From Cellulosilyticum sp. I15G10I2 (GTDB taxonomy: Bacteria; Bacillota; Clostridia; Lachnospirales; Cellulosilyticaceae): a stretch of DNA of 64,000 nucleotides. The stretch spans positions 186,001 through 250,000 of the forward strand of contig NZ_FMMP01000007.1 in NCBI RefSeq assembly GCF_900095725.1, read 5' to 3'. Made by a program: the position numbers and the translations under genes. Shown piece by piece: positions 36,985-45,492 of the stretch (position 1 is its first letter; each line of letters opens with the position of its first letter). The notes beneath the pieces are model-generated. The model had not been told where the DNA came from and searched no databases. It saw nothing but the letters and a program-made list of their open reading frames with translations.

Positions 36985-37511
36985 TACGCACTTCCTTTCA
37001 GCTGCCTTGTAAGGTGAGCTTTAAGTTTCATTGTATCAAATGTATAGGCGATAATTACAAAAAGTATGGCGCTGCCTATCGGTTGAAGAGACGCTACGGG
37101 TATCCCGACAATAGGTGCAATAAAGTTTCCAAAAATAATACCTTCCGCTATAGCATAGCCTACAAGTCCCGTGATACCAGCTAAAATGGGTGCTATGAGA
37201 TTGCGTTTTCCTATAAACTTTCCATTCTTTGCTGTAAAAAAGGGTACTAGTAAAGGTTTAATAATCATTGTAGGAATAATCCATAATGCTGCACCTGGTG
37301 TCATAAAATCTGCAAGTCCTGCACCTATTGCACCGCTGATCATCGCATAGGGCATAGGTAAAATACATGCTGCAAGGTAAATGGCTGCATCGCCTACATG
37401 AATAATACGATTATTGATGCCTGTTGGAATATTAATTCGTGTTGCTACAAAGATGAGTGCTGCAAATAATGCTGTCATCACCATAAGTCTTGTTTTTTCA
37501 GATTGTTTCAT
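36984..37511 (-). CDS. ECF transporter S component, probably for a B6 vitamer
   Basis: 175 residues, about six membrane helices, starting with the S-component feature TRLMVMTALFAALIFVATRINIPTG. Substrate-binding subunit of an energy-coupling factor importer; the shared EcfAAT module would lie elsewhere. It overlaps the pyridoxal kinase gene by one base (TAATG), so pyridoxine/pyridoxamine uptake is the natural inference. Confidence 0.82.
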   Translation of the reverse strand: MKQSEKTRLMVMTALFAALIFVATRINIPTGINNRIIHVGDAAIYLAACILPMPYAMISGAIGAGLADFMTPGAALWIIPTMIIKPLLVPFFTAKNGKFIGKRNLIAPILAGITGLVGYAIAEGIIFGNFIAPIVGIPVASLQPIGSAILFVIIAYTFDTMKLKAHLTRQLKGSA

Positions 37512-38341
37512 TATATATTCAGCTCCTTTAAAAATATTTCATACATAATACCTTCATTGGTATCTAAGTTATACTTTGATGTATAATCAATCGCCTTCGC
37601 AATAAATTCCGCAGCGATCTTAACACTTTCTTCTAATGTATATCCGTCAGTCAGATAACCACACACTATAGATGCAAAAATATCTCCTGTACCACTGTAA
37701 GAGATGTTGTTGTATGATGTGCCGACTTCAAAACAAACATCTTTTGCAAAATCCATTCCTAAGTTATATAAATGGTCCGGCTGCTCTGCGCTGCAGATCC
37801 CTGTGACTATAATTTGCTGTGGTCCATTTTCTGCAAGTTCTCTTCCGCAGGCTATCAGCTTCTGCTTATTAATACCCTCTTCTTGAGCGTCATATCCTGT
37901 TAAAAGTGTGAACTCTGTAAAATTAGGTGTTATTACATCTGCATGGCGAATGAGTTCTCTCATATGCTTTGGATAATCTTCAGGATAAACAGCATACAAC
38001 TTGCCATTATCCCCCATAACAGGATCAATCATCACTAATGTCTTATCTGTTTTAAACTGCTTGATGAAGTCAGTAAGTAATTCTATTTGTTCTATAGATC
38101 CTAAAAATCCTGAATAAATGGTATCAAAATGATAACCTATCTTTTTCCAGTGGGAGTAATATTCCTTAATATACTGCGTAAAGTCTAAAAATGAAAAACT
38201 TTTAAATCCTGTTTGATTAGATAGTATAGCCGTAGGCAAAGGACATGGCTGCTTTTTTAAAACGGCTAAAATAGAAATAGCTGCATTAAGCGAGCATCTT
38301 CCTATTCCTGATAAATCATGAATGACGGCTACTTTTTTCAT
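37511..38341 (-). CDS. pdxK: pyridoxal/pyridoxamine kinase
   Basis: 276-residue ribokinase-family kinase that phosphorylates B6 vitamers. N-terminal VAVIHDLSGIGRCSLNAAI, substrate segment ILSNQTGFKSF, and anion-hole/catalytic motif YSGTGDIFASIVCG. Start at 38341 with AGAGGAG 4-5 bases upstream; an in-frame ATG at 38374 has none. Coupled to the S component downstream. Two palindromes lie upstream (38378-38389 and 38479-38498), possible operators. Confidence 0.88.
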   Translation of the reverse strand: MKKVAVIHDLSGIGRCSLNAAISILAVLKKQPCPLPTAILSNQTGFKSFSFLDFTQYIKEYYSHWKKIGYHFDTIYSGFLGSIEQIELLTDFIKQFKTDKTLVMIDPVMGDNGKLYAVYPEDYPKHMRELIRHADVITPNFTEFTLLTGYDAQEEGINKQKLIACGRELAENGPQQIIVTGICSAEQPDHLYNLGMDFAKDVCFEVGTSYNNISYSGTGDIFASIVCGYLTDGYTLEESVKIAAEFIAKAIDYTSKYNLDTNEGIMYEIFLKELNI

Positions 38342-38377
38342 ATTTTCTCCTCTTAATACAACGATAACCCTCAAAAC

Positions 38378-38389
38378 TGTATCGATACA
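38378..38389. promoter_or_regulatory. palindrome TGTATCGATACA before pdxK
   Basis: Perfect 12-base palindrome 37 bases upstream of the pdxK start, in the expected transcript leader or promoter-proximal region. A related sequence occurs at 38479-38498. Confidence 0.45.
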
Positions 38390-38478
38390 ATTTCTTTTTA
38401 TAATATATTTTATGGTCTTATTTTTACATAATAAATATTTATAGTCAATATTTAAAGGAATTTAAAATAAAAAACTCT

Positions 38479-38498
38479 ATATTGTATCGTAACAATAT
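38479..38498. promoter_or_regulatory. inverted repeat ATATTGT-N6-ACAATAT
   Basis: Seven-base perfect arms; the centre includes TATCG as in the other palindrome. Located between pdxK and the divergent 5'-nucleotidase gene, upstream of a TTGACT hexamer (minus strand, about 38447-38452). Could control either gene. Confidence 0.4.
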
Positions 38499-38612
38499 CA
38501 AATCACATACTAAGATTTTAATTTTATAGAATTATTTAAATATTATTTATTTTTATTGTAGTTTTAATGTATAATTAGTTTGTACTATGCTATAAAATTT
38601 AGGAGGTGTTAC

Positions 38613-40376
38613 ATGTTTAAGAAAAAATCATTTGTTTCATTCATCGCACTACTTTTAATGACCGTACTTTTACTTCCTGCACACTTGATGGCTGCCGAGA
38701 CGACGCCAAAAACTATCACCATTGTTTATACTAATGATACACACTCACGGGTTGAAGCCAATCCTGGTATAGGTTTTGCTAAAATTGCCGCTAAAATTAA
38801 TGAGCTTAGAGATACAAACGGCAAAGAAAATGTCCTTGTTTTAGATGCCGGCGATACACTTCACGGTCTTCCTATTGCTACAGTAACTAAAGGTGAAGGT
38901 ATTGTACAAATTCTAAATGCTATAGGCTATGATGCCATGACTCCTGGTAATCATGACTTTAACTATGGCCAAGAGCATCTTCTAACACTTAGCCGCAAAA
39001 TGAACTTCCCTCTTATTTCTGCTAATATTAAAAAGACAGATGGCACAACACCTTTTGTGCCTTATATCATTAAAGAAGTGAATGGCATTAAACTAGGTAT
39101 TTTTGGTCTATCTACACCTGAGACTACCTATAAAACGCATCCTAAAAATGTAGCGGAACTTACCTTTGAAGATCCAAGTAAAGTCGCACAAACTATGGTT
39201 GCTGAGCTTCAAGGTAAAACTGATATTATTATTGCCTTATCCCACTTAGGCGTTGATGAATCTAGTACATATACGAGTGAGAAAGTCGCTCAAGAAGTAA
39301 CAGGCATTGATCTTATTGTCGATGGTCATAGTCATACAACGCTTCCCGAAGGAAGACAAATAAAAGATACGCTTATCGTACAAGCAGGAGAATACGGCAA
39401 CGCAATAGGTATTGTAACAGCAGCTGTTGGTGCAGATAAAAAAGTAAGTTTTTCTCCAAGTCTTTATACAAAAGAAGACGCTGTGGACGCTGCTCCTGAT
39501 GAAAAACTTACTGCTCTTATTAGTGAATTAAAAATGGCATTTGATGCTTTAACAGGTGAAAAAATAGGTTCTACCCCTGTTAAGCTAGAAGGTGCCAGAG
39601 ACTTTGTTAGAACCGGCGAAACCAATATGGGTAACCTTATTGTAAATGCTATGTTAGAGGCAACGGGCGCAGATGTTGCGCTTACTAATGGTGGTGGAAT
39701 CCGTGCTTCTATTGAAGCAGGTGATATTACAAAGAAAGATATAATTACCGTTCTTCCATTTGGTAACTATATTGCTACGCTCGATGTTACAGGACAAGAA
39801 ATTCTTGATGCACTTGAAGTAGGTGTTGCTGGGTATCCAGATGCTGCTGGTTGCTTCCCTCATATCGGTGGTATGACCTTTAACCTCGATGCATCTAAAG
39901 CATCTGGCAGTCGCGTATCAGGTGTTAAAATTGCTAATAAAGCTCTCGACTTATCTGCTACTTACTCTTTAGCAACTAATGACTTCATTGCTGCTGGCGG
40001 AGATGGTTACATTATGTTTAGTGATAATCAGATTACAGGAGAATATCCCGGTCTTGATGAAGCTGTTATAAGTTATATTAGTGCCTTTAGTGTGAAAAAT
40101 ATTGATGTGCAAAATAAAATAACTGTTATTAATAACTCTCCTAAAGTAGCAATCGAAGAAGTTACTCCTATTATTGATACCAAGCAAACGACTATCAGCG
40201 ATATTGCTATAGAAGCTAAACCCAATTTTACTGAATACATTATTCAATACGGGGATACACTTGCTAAGCTGGCCAAAAGCGCAGGTACTACTTATCAAGA
40301 ACTTGCCAAACTAAATAATATTTCTAACCCGAATACAATCTTTGTTGGCAACACGCTTTTAATTCCAATCAACTAA
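38613..40376 (+). CDS. secreted 5'-nucleotidase/phosphoesterase with LysM domain
   Basis: 587 residues. Signal peptide (1-about 27, ending HLMAAE), metallophosphoesterase domain (about 33-250) with YTNDTHSR, DAGDTLHG, GNHDFNYG and DGHSHT metal ligands, 5'-nucleotidase C-terminal domain (about 290-490, TNGGGIRASI), and a C-terminal LysM motif (about 542-587, YGDTLAKLAKSAGTTYQEL) for peptidoglycan binding. It probably dephosphorylates nucleotides at the wall, giving nucleosides the BMP transporter could take up. The ATG at 38613 has GGAGG 7 bases upstream. Confidence 0.92.
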   Translation: MFKKKSFVSFIALLLMTVLLLPAHLMAAETTPKTITIVYTNDTHSRVEANPGIGFAKIAAKINELRDTNGKENVLVLDAGDTLHGLPIATVTKGEGIVQILNAIGYDAMTPGNHDFNYGQEHLLTLSRKMNFPLISANIKKTDGTTPFVPYIIKEVNGIKLGIFGLSTPETTYKTHPKNVAELTFEDPSKVAQTMVAELQGKTDIIIALSHLGVDESSTYTSEKVAQEVTGIDLIVDGHSHTTLPEGRQIKDTLIVQAGEYGNAIGIVTAAVGADKKVSFSPSLYTKEDAVDAAPDEKLTALISELKMAFDALTGEKIGSTPVKLEGARDFVRTGETNMGNLIVNAMLEATGADVALTNGGGIRASIEAGDITKKDIITVLPFGNYIATLDVTGQEILDALEVGVAGYPDAAGCFPHIGGMTFNLDASKASGSRVSGVKIANKALDLSATYSLATNDFIAAGGDGYIMFSDNQITGEYPGLDEAVISYISAFSVKNIDVQNKITVINNSPKVAIEEVTPIIDTKQTTISDIAIEAKPNFTEYIIQYGDTLAKLAKSAGTTYQELAKLNNISNPNTIFVGNTLLIPIN

Positions 40377-40384
40377 GAAGGGAA

Positions 40385-40449
40385 AAAAGGGGACGGTTCT
40401 CCAATACTACTGTTTTTCAAACAGTGATATTGGAGAACCGTCCCCTTTT
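40385..40449. repeat. REP-like 65-bp palindrome, also likely terminator
   Basis: Near-perfect arms 40385-40406 and 40428-40449, core GGGGACGGTTCTCC, plus an inner ACTGTTT/AAACAGT stem, then a T/G-rich run. GGGGACGGTTCT sequences of this type are associated with REP-associated IS200-like (RAYT) transposases in many bacteria. No transposase gene is in the window, so this is a non-autonomous copy. Confidence 0.6.
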
Positions 40450-40487
40450 GTTTTGTTGTTTTCTTTTGTTTTGCTTTTTCTTAATAA

Positions 40488-41396
40488 CTATTGTCTTGTT
40501 AATATATATTTTTCTGCTTGATAGACACTAACAGCGCCATCTGAAGCTGCAGTAACAATCTGCCTAAGTTCTTTTTGCCTTATATCTCCGGCTGCAAATA
40601 CACCTTCTACATTTGTCTCACAGTTTTCTCCTGCTATAATATAACCTTGTTCATTAAGTGACACATGGCCGCTTACTAAACTTGTCGCTGGTACACTTCC
40701 AACAGCAATAAAAAGTCCCTGAATATCTATATCTTTTACTTGGTTTGTCTTTATATTGGTAACTTCTATCCCCGTTAAAGCTTGCTCTGAATAAAGTTTA
40801 GTCACCTTACTATCCCATATGATTTCTACGTTAGAAGCCAGTATCCTTTGTTGAAGTATTTGAGTAGCTCGCAGTTCATCTCTTCTATGGATGAGATAAA
40901 CCTTTTTAGCAAGTCTCGAGAGATACAGTGCATCTTCTACTGCTGTATCTCCCCCTCCAACAACTGCAACTTCTTTATCCCTAAAGAATCCTCCGTCACA
41001 AATCGCACAATAAGACACGCCTCTGCCCCATAGATCTTGTTCTTTTTCTACGCCCAGTTGTCTTGGCTTTGCTCCCATTGCTAAAATAATCGTTTTGGTT
41101 TCATAAGTTTCAGTCGTTGTAATGACTTTTTTTATAGATTCACTGACTTCTATACCCACTACTTCTTCATAAGCCATCTGCGTGCCAAATTGGCTGGCAT
41201 GTTCATACATAACACTTGAAAGCTCTGGGCCAGTCGTTTGTAAAATGCCTGGATAGTTTTCCACTTCATTGGTATTCATCATTTGTCCGCCCTGAAATTG
41301 TTTTTCAAGAACAAGTGTATCGAGTTGTGCTCTTCCTGCGTACATAGCGGCTGTCAACCCAGCAGGGCCTCCGCCTATTATAATAATATCTTTCAT
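40488..41396 (-). CDS. trxB: thioredoxin reductase
   Basis: 302-residue flavoenzyme reducing thioredoxin with NADPH. FAD site GGGPAGLTAAMYAGRA, redox-active CAICDGG, NADPH site GGGDTAVEDALYLSRL, C-terminal FAD segment GVFAAGDIR. Starts 18 bases after tpx; GGGAGG lies 3-4 bases before the ATG. A tpx-trxB operon supplies peroxide reduction with its reductant chain; thioredoxin itself is not adjacent. Confidence 0.93.
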   Translation of the reverse strand: MKDIIIIGGGPAGLTAAMYAGRAQLDTLVLEKQFQGGQMMNTNEVENYPGILQTTGPELSSVMYEHASQFGTQMAYEEVVGIEVSESIKKVITTTETYETKTIILAMGAKPRQLGVEKEQDLWGRGVSYCAICDGGFFRDKEVAVVGGGDTAVEDALYLSRLAKKVYLIHRRDELRATQILQQRILASNVEIIWDSKVTKLYSEQALTGIEVTNIKTNQVKDIDIQGLFIAVGSVPATSLVSGHVSLNEQGYIIAGENCETNVEGVFAAGDIRQKELRQIVTAASDGAVSVYQAEKYILTRQ

Positions 41397-41414
41397 ATGG
41401 CCTCCCTCAACTAT

Positions 41415-41903
41415 TTATATATTAAGCGCTTGTAATACCTTATCATAATCAGGTTCCTTGGTAACTTCTTCACAGTATTCTATATGGGTAATCTTATTAT
41501 TCTCATCTATTACAAATACAGCTCTTGTTAAGAGCCCCAATTCTTTAATATAAGTTCCATAACTTTGCCCAAAACTTCTGTCTTTATAATCAGATACTGT
41601 CTTTACTGCTTCTATCCCTGCATTGCCACACCATCTTGTTTGGGCAAAGGGTAAATCCATAGATATAAGATAAATACTTACATCTTTCATTTTAGTTGCT
41701 TCTTCATTAAATCTTCTGACCTCCATATCACATACGGATGTATCTATAGATGGCACACTTACAAATACGCGCTTTCCGCTTGTATCCTTTAAGCCCATAG
41801 GCGCTAAACTGTTATCTGATACTAAAAAGTCAGGTGCGCTATCCCCTACTTCTAGTATATTGCCTTCTAGTGTAATTGGATTCCCTTTAAATGTAATTTT
41901 CAT
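41415..41903 (-). CDS. tpx: thiol peroxidase
   Basis: 162-residue 2-Cys peroxiredoxin of the Tpx type. Peroxidatic Cys in PSIDTSVCDMEVRRF and resolving Cys in TRWCGNAG. Start at 41903 because AGGAG lies 9 bases upstream; an ATG at 41912 abuts it. Cotranscribed with trxB. Detoxifies hydroperoxides in the cytoplasm, relevant for an anaerobe exposed to oxygen. Confidence 0.92.
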   Translation of the reverse strand: MKITFKGNPITLEGNILEVGDSAPDFLVSDNSLAPMGLKDTSGKRVFVSVPSIDTSVCDMEVRRFNEEATKMKDVSIYLISMDLPFAQTRWCGNAGIEAVKTVSDYKDRSFGQSYGTYIKELGLLTRAVFVIDENNKITHIEYCEEVTKEPDYDKVLQALNI

Positions 41904-42136
41904 AATTCTCATCTCCTATGCTAATAATTTATACACTCTATGTTATTTTTTGCTTTTTGTCTATTTTTTATGCTTATCTTAGCTAGTTATTAGAATGAGC
42001 CCAAAAAGGTTTTGCACAATTATATTTTATCAGATATAAAATAAATATTCAAGGCATAAATATTTTCTTCCTTCTATTATAAACAATATTAATAAAAGCT
42101 CTATAATAAATGTTGCATTATAAGAAAGTATTCAAA

Positions 42137-42178
42137 TAAAGGCATCAACAGTTTAATCTGCCAATGCCTTTATTTTGT
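42137..42178 (-). terminator. terminator of the diacid-domain gene
   Basis: AAAGGCAT/ATGCCTTT stem with an inner CAACAG/CTG-type pairing, A/T-rich flanks, just after the stop at 42195. No other feature is evident in 41904-42136. Confidence 0.65.
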
Positions 42179-42194
42179 CTTTTAAATAGTGGTG

Positions 42195-42599
42195 TTATTT
42201 ATTTTCAGAAATATCTTGTTTAACCTTTTGTGATAAAAAATGGGCGTATTGTTTTCTAGCAATAACTGCAGCTAGTCTCTGAAAAGGACGCATCGTTTTT
42301 GGATCTCCCGATACCCCTATACAGGCTATTCTTTCTCCTTTAAATAGTACAACGCCATTATAACCTGGCATTACCCCATTGAGTCGTTTTGCATCTTCTA
42401 CTTCAATCGCCAGCTCGTCAACTTCTCCACTCATAATTTTCTGGGCACCTTCATGAACTTTCTTTAACCGCTCTGGTTGTGTTGTTGCAACAATAATTCC
42501 GTCTTGGTTCATGAAATCGATATGCTCTCCGGTCACTTTATGAAACATCTGTACTATTTTTTCAGCAAATTCTATCGGAAATTCAATTCTATTTTGCAT
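42195..42599 (-). CDS. stand-alone sugar-diacid-recognition domain protein (CdaR N-terminal type)
   Basis: 134 residues that correspond to only the diacid-recognition domain of CdaR-type regulators (MNQDGIIVATTQPERLKKVHEGA; NGVMPGYNGVVLFKGERIACIGVSGDP). CdaR senses D-glucarate, D-galactarate and glycerate; the helix-turn-helix half is absent and the gene ends cleanly. GGGGGAATG spacing gives a normal start. It lies next to a glucarate-dehydratase/transporter operon on the same strand. It could be a sensory partner protein or an aldarate-binding adaptor. Confidence 0.8.
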   Translation of the reverse strand: MQNRIEFPIEFAEKIVQMFHKVTGEHIDFMNQDGIIVATTQPERLKKVHEGAQKIMSGEVDELAIEVEDAKRLNGVMPGYNGVVLFKGERIACIGVSGDPKTMRPFQRLAAVIARKQYAHFLSQKVKQDISENK

Positions 42600-42644
42600 A
42601 TCATTCCCCCTTATAAAATTAATATTTATGTAAATTAAAATATC

Positions 42645-42745
42645 TTTTTAGGTACCTATCATTGGAAGAAAGCCTGCAACATCTCCTATATTTTTTAGTA
42701 GCCCTCAGTGTGGGGTAAATAGTGAAATCCCGGTCGCAATTTATA
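42645..42745 (-). ncRNA. GC-rich island upstream of the diacid-domain gene, candidate structured leader
   Basis: About 95 bases visibly richer in G and C than the surrounding AT-rich 440-base gap (42600-43039). It contains CCC/GGG pairings (ACCCCACACTGAGGGCT) and ends about 50 bases before the gene. It has no ORF longer than about 18 codons. No known riboswitch core is recognised. In AT-rich genomes such islands often mark structured RNAs. The remainder of the gap holds only the terminator at 42971-43015. Confidence 0.3.
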
Positions 42746-42970
42746 TTTTATAACTTTATTATATAAAACTATTCCAACTACTTTCAATTGACAAACATAA
42801 TAAATCTCTGTTTCTTTTTTAATCGTTTTTACATTCTTTCATGTTTTGAAATAGGTGTTTCATTTTTAATTTCTATGCTATCCTTCTATTATATTCTATG
42901 ATTTTCTATGATCTAATAATACCAGTAATCATTTGTAATCTTATAGTATTTTCACTAAAATAAGCAAAAA

Positions 42971-43015
42971 GAAATATCAGGCATCCATTATTTATTTAAT
43001 AGATGCCTGATATTT
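42971..43015 (-). terminator. terminator of the first aldarate operon
   Basis: AAATATCAGGCATC/GATGCCTGATATTT, 14-bp stem, followed on the minus strand by CTTTTTGC. Lies 25 bases after the tctC stop. Confidence 0.85.
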
Positions 43016-43039
43016 AAGTTTTGCTCACTTTTAAATCTA

Positions 43040-44089
43040 TTATTTTAATAAATCTTCTCTATAGCTCATGAAATCATCACGGGTTGTCTTTAATAATGCT
43101 ATAGCGTCATCTTTTAATAAATAATCAACCGGCTGCTTATAGCCTTCTAATAAATCCTTTTTGTAATCTTCATCTGCTGCAATTTGTTCTGTAAGTGCAT
43201 TCATCTTTTCAATAATAGCAGGGTCTGTTCCTTTAGGGAAAGAAATAATATACGGTTTTTCCATGGCAACATTAAGGTTAGATTCTTTGAAGGTTGGTAC
43301 ATCCCCTAAGTTTTCATTTCTTTCATTGTTGTATTGTCCCAAAATAACTAAATCCCCAGTCTCGGCATAGTCTTTAACCGCACCATAAGAGATAGCTGCA
43401 AGATCCACACGCCCTCCTAGCAAGTTTGTGATTTTCTCAGAAGAAGACCCAATGTCTAATATCTTTAACTCTATATCAGCTTGTTTCATTAAAATAAGTG
43501 CTTGCAAATGTGAATAACCACCAAGCTCAGACGCATAACTAATTTTACCTGGTTGTGTTTTTGCTTTTGCTACCAGATCATCTATAGAAGTTATCCCTGA
43601 CTGGGCACTGGCAACCAGTACTGTCCCTTTATCAATAGCAGGAATACCTGCAATATCAAAATCATCCATATTATAATCAATGAGCCCGGCGACTTCATTA
43701 ACGATCATTTGGCCTGTATGACAGAATAATATTTTATAACCGTCATTTTTAGCATTCTTAACCTCTGAGGTAGCAACACTTCCGCCGCCTCCTGGGGTAT
43801 TTGTAATAACCATTGATTTACCCGTATATTTTTCAAAATAAGTCGCAAAAGTACGTGCATTAAAGTCTGTATCGCCTCCTGCACTTGCCGTAACTACAAC
43901 CTGTACTGTTTTAGTAGGCCAGTCTGTTGTACTATCAGTTTGAGCCTCTTCTGCTGATGTCTGTGCCGACATTGATGCTTCTTTTGGTGCTGGGGCTTGT
44001 GATGATTGAGCCGCATTCCCACTGCATCCAGATAATACCCCCGCCATTACTGTAAATCCCATCATTATCGCTGTTAATTTTTTAATCAT
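43040..44089 (-). CDS. TctC-type substrate-binding lipoprotein (aldarate module 1)
   Basis: 349-residue lipoprotein (lipobox LSGC) of the tripartite tricarboxylate transporter receptor family, with the family's WPTKTVQVVVTASAGGDTDFNAR opening and GGGGSVATSEVKNAKNDGYKIL. Captures a carboxylate outside the membrane for TctA/TctB. Last gene of the tctB-tctA-gudD-tctC unit. Context with glucarate dehydratase implies the ligand is an aldarate, not citrate. Confidence 0.9.
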   Translation of the reverse strand: MIKKLTAIMMGFTVMAGVLSGCSGNAAQSSQAPAPKEASMSAQTSAEEAQTDSTTDWPTKTVQVVVTASAGGDTDFNARTFATYFEKYTGKSMVITNTPGGGGSVATSEVKNAKNDGYKILFCHTGQMIVNEVAGLIDYNMDDFDIAGIPAIDKGTVLVASAQSGITSIDDLVAKAKTQPGKISYASELGGYSHLQALILMKQADIELKILDIGSSSEKITNLLGGRVDLAAISYGAVKDYAETGDLVILGQYNNERNENLGDVPTFKESNLNVAMEKPYIISFPKGTDPAIIEKMNALTEQIAADEDYKKDLLEGYKQPVDYLLKDDAIALLKTTRDDFMSYREDLLK

Positions 44090-44130
44090 TATTCCCTCTC
44101 CTTTTTTTGATATTTATTTTATTTTATTAT

Positions 44131-45477
44131 TTATCTTACTAAAGCCGGCTTTTTAGAATCAAACTTCCAGCCTGGAATCAAGTATTGCATAGCCATCGCA
44201 TCATCTCTATCGTGGTTATCCATTGTGTTATATAATTCATTAGCTTTCATTACCCTGTCCATATCAATATCTATACCAAGGCCAGGTCTATTAGGTATTT
44301 TAATTTTTCCATCCTCAATCTTCATTGCATTCTTACACAAGTCTTGCCCATCCTGCCAAATCCAATGGGTATCCATCGGTGTAATATTCCCAGGGGCAGC
44401 AGCCGCACAGTGTGCAAAAATAGCTAAAGAAATATCAAAATGATTGTTTGAATGTGATCCCCACGTTAAACCCCAGTCATTTAAAACCTGTGCCATTCTT
44501 ACACTGCCATTCATCGTCCAAAAATGAGGATCTGCAAGAACGATATCAACAGCTTTCAGAGCAGATGCATGATAGAACTGCCTCCAGTCTGTAGCAATCA
44601 TATTCGTTGCTACTTGAAACTGTGTAGCGTTTTTAAATTCACACATAATCTCTCTGCTTGAATAACCATTTTCTGGTCCACAAGGATCTTCCGCATAGGT
44701 AAGAATACCATGCATATCCTTGCAAAGTTGGGTAGCTTCTTTGAGCGACCAAGCCCCATTAGGATCAATATTAATTCTTGCATCAGGCATAGCTTTCTTA
44801 AGTGCCTTGATAGCTTCCATTTCTTCTTTGCCTGGCAGAACACCTGCTTTTAACTTGAAGTCTTTAAAGCCGTATTTCTCTTTAGCTGCTTTTGCCTGTG
44901 ATACAATCTGTTCAGGTGTAAGCGACACTTTTCGCCTAATAGAAAACCAAGGATCTTTACTACCACTTTCATCTAAGTACGGCAAGTCTACTTTATCTTT
45001 ATCACATATGTAAAACAAGTAACCTAAAATAGCAATCTCATCTCGCTGCTGACCATCTCCAAGCAAGGCACATACAGGCAGGTTCATATACTTACCTAAT
45101 AAGTCAAGCATCGCACATTCTACCGCTGTTTCAGCATGTACAACGAACTTAAGGTTCTTTAAATCTAAGCTTTGAAGCCCTTCGCCATTATTATTCGCAT
45201 TCATCCAGCCTCGTTTTTTTATATTATCAACTACATATTTATAATTTCCTATTTCCTGCCCTATCACAAAGGGTTTGTAACTCTCTAAAGTTTTAGCAAT
45301 ATCATCCCCTCCATGAATCTCTCCTATACCCGTATTGCCACTGTTGTCTGTTAAAACGACTATATTTCTCGTAAAATAAGGGGCATGTGCACCACTTAAA
45401 GTCATCAGCATGCTGTCATATCCCGCTACCGGATAAATTTTCATATCTGTAATTACAGGTGTTCCCGCTTTAATCAT
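44131..45477 (-). CDS. gudD: glucarate dehydratase family protein (module 1)
   Basis: 448-residue enolase-superfamily dehydratase producing 5-keto-4-deoxyglucarate from D-glucarate or a related diacid. Catalytic set is visible: KxK in KLKAG, Asp in DPNG, Glu in EDPCG, Asn in [10 protein letters not shown] and His in [10 protein letters not shown]. It is more diverged than the module 2 enzyme (KLKAG for KLKGG; different residues where the other has YRLRHEEA), so its preferred epimer may differ, as with GudX-type relatives. AGAAGGAG lies 7 bases before the ATG; between tctA and tctC. Confidence 0.88.
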   Translation of the reverse strand: MIKAGTPVITDMKIYPVAGYDSMLMTLSGAHAPYFTRNIVVLTDNSGNTGIGEIHGGDDIAKTLESYKPFVIGQEIGNYKYVVDNIKKRGWMNANNNGEGLQSLDLKNLKFVVHAETAVECAMLDLLGKYMNLPVCALLGDGQQRDEIAILGYLFYICDKDKVDLPYLDESGSKDPWFSIRRKVSLTPEQIVSQAKAAKEKYGFKDFKLKAGVLPGKEEMEAIKALKKAMPDARINIDPNGAWSLKEATQLCKDMHGILTYAEDPCGPENGYSSREIMCEFKNATQFQVATNMIATDWRQFYHASALKAVDIVLADPHFWTMNGSVRMAQVLNDWGLTWGSHSNNHFDISLAIFAHCAAAAPGNITPMDTHWIWQDGQDLCKNAMKIEDGKIKIPNRPGLGIDIDMDRVMKANELYNTMDNHDRDDAMAMQYLIPGWKFDSKKPALVR

Positions 45478-45492
45478 TATATACGCTCCTTC

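Noticed and set aside
42711-42740. String resembling the FMN riboswitch core (GTGAAATCCCGGTCGC) on the plus strand
   Set aside because: The remaining conserved helices are missing and no plus-strand gene follows; treated only as part of a GC-rich island on the minus strand.
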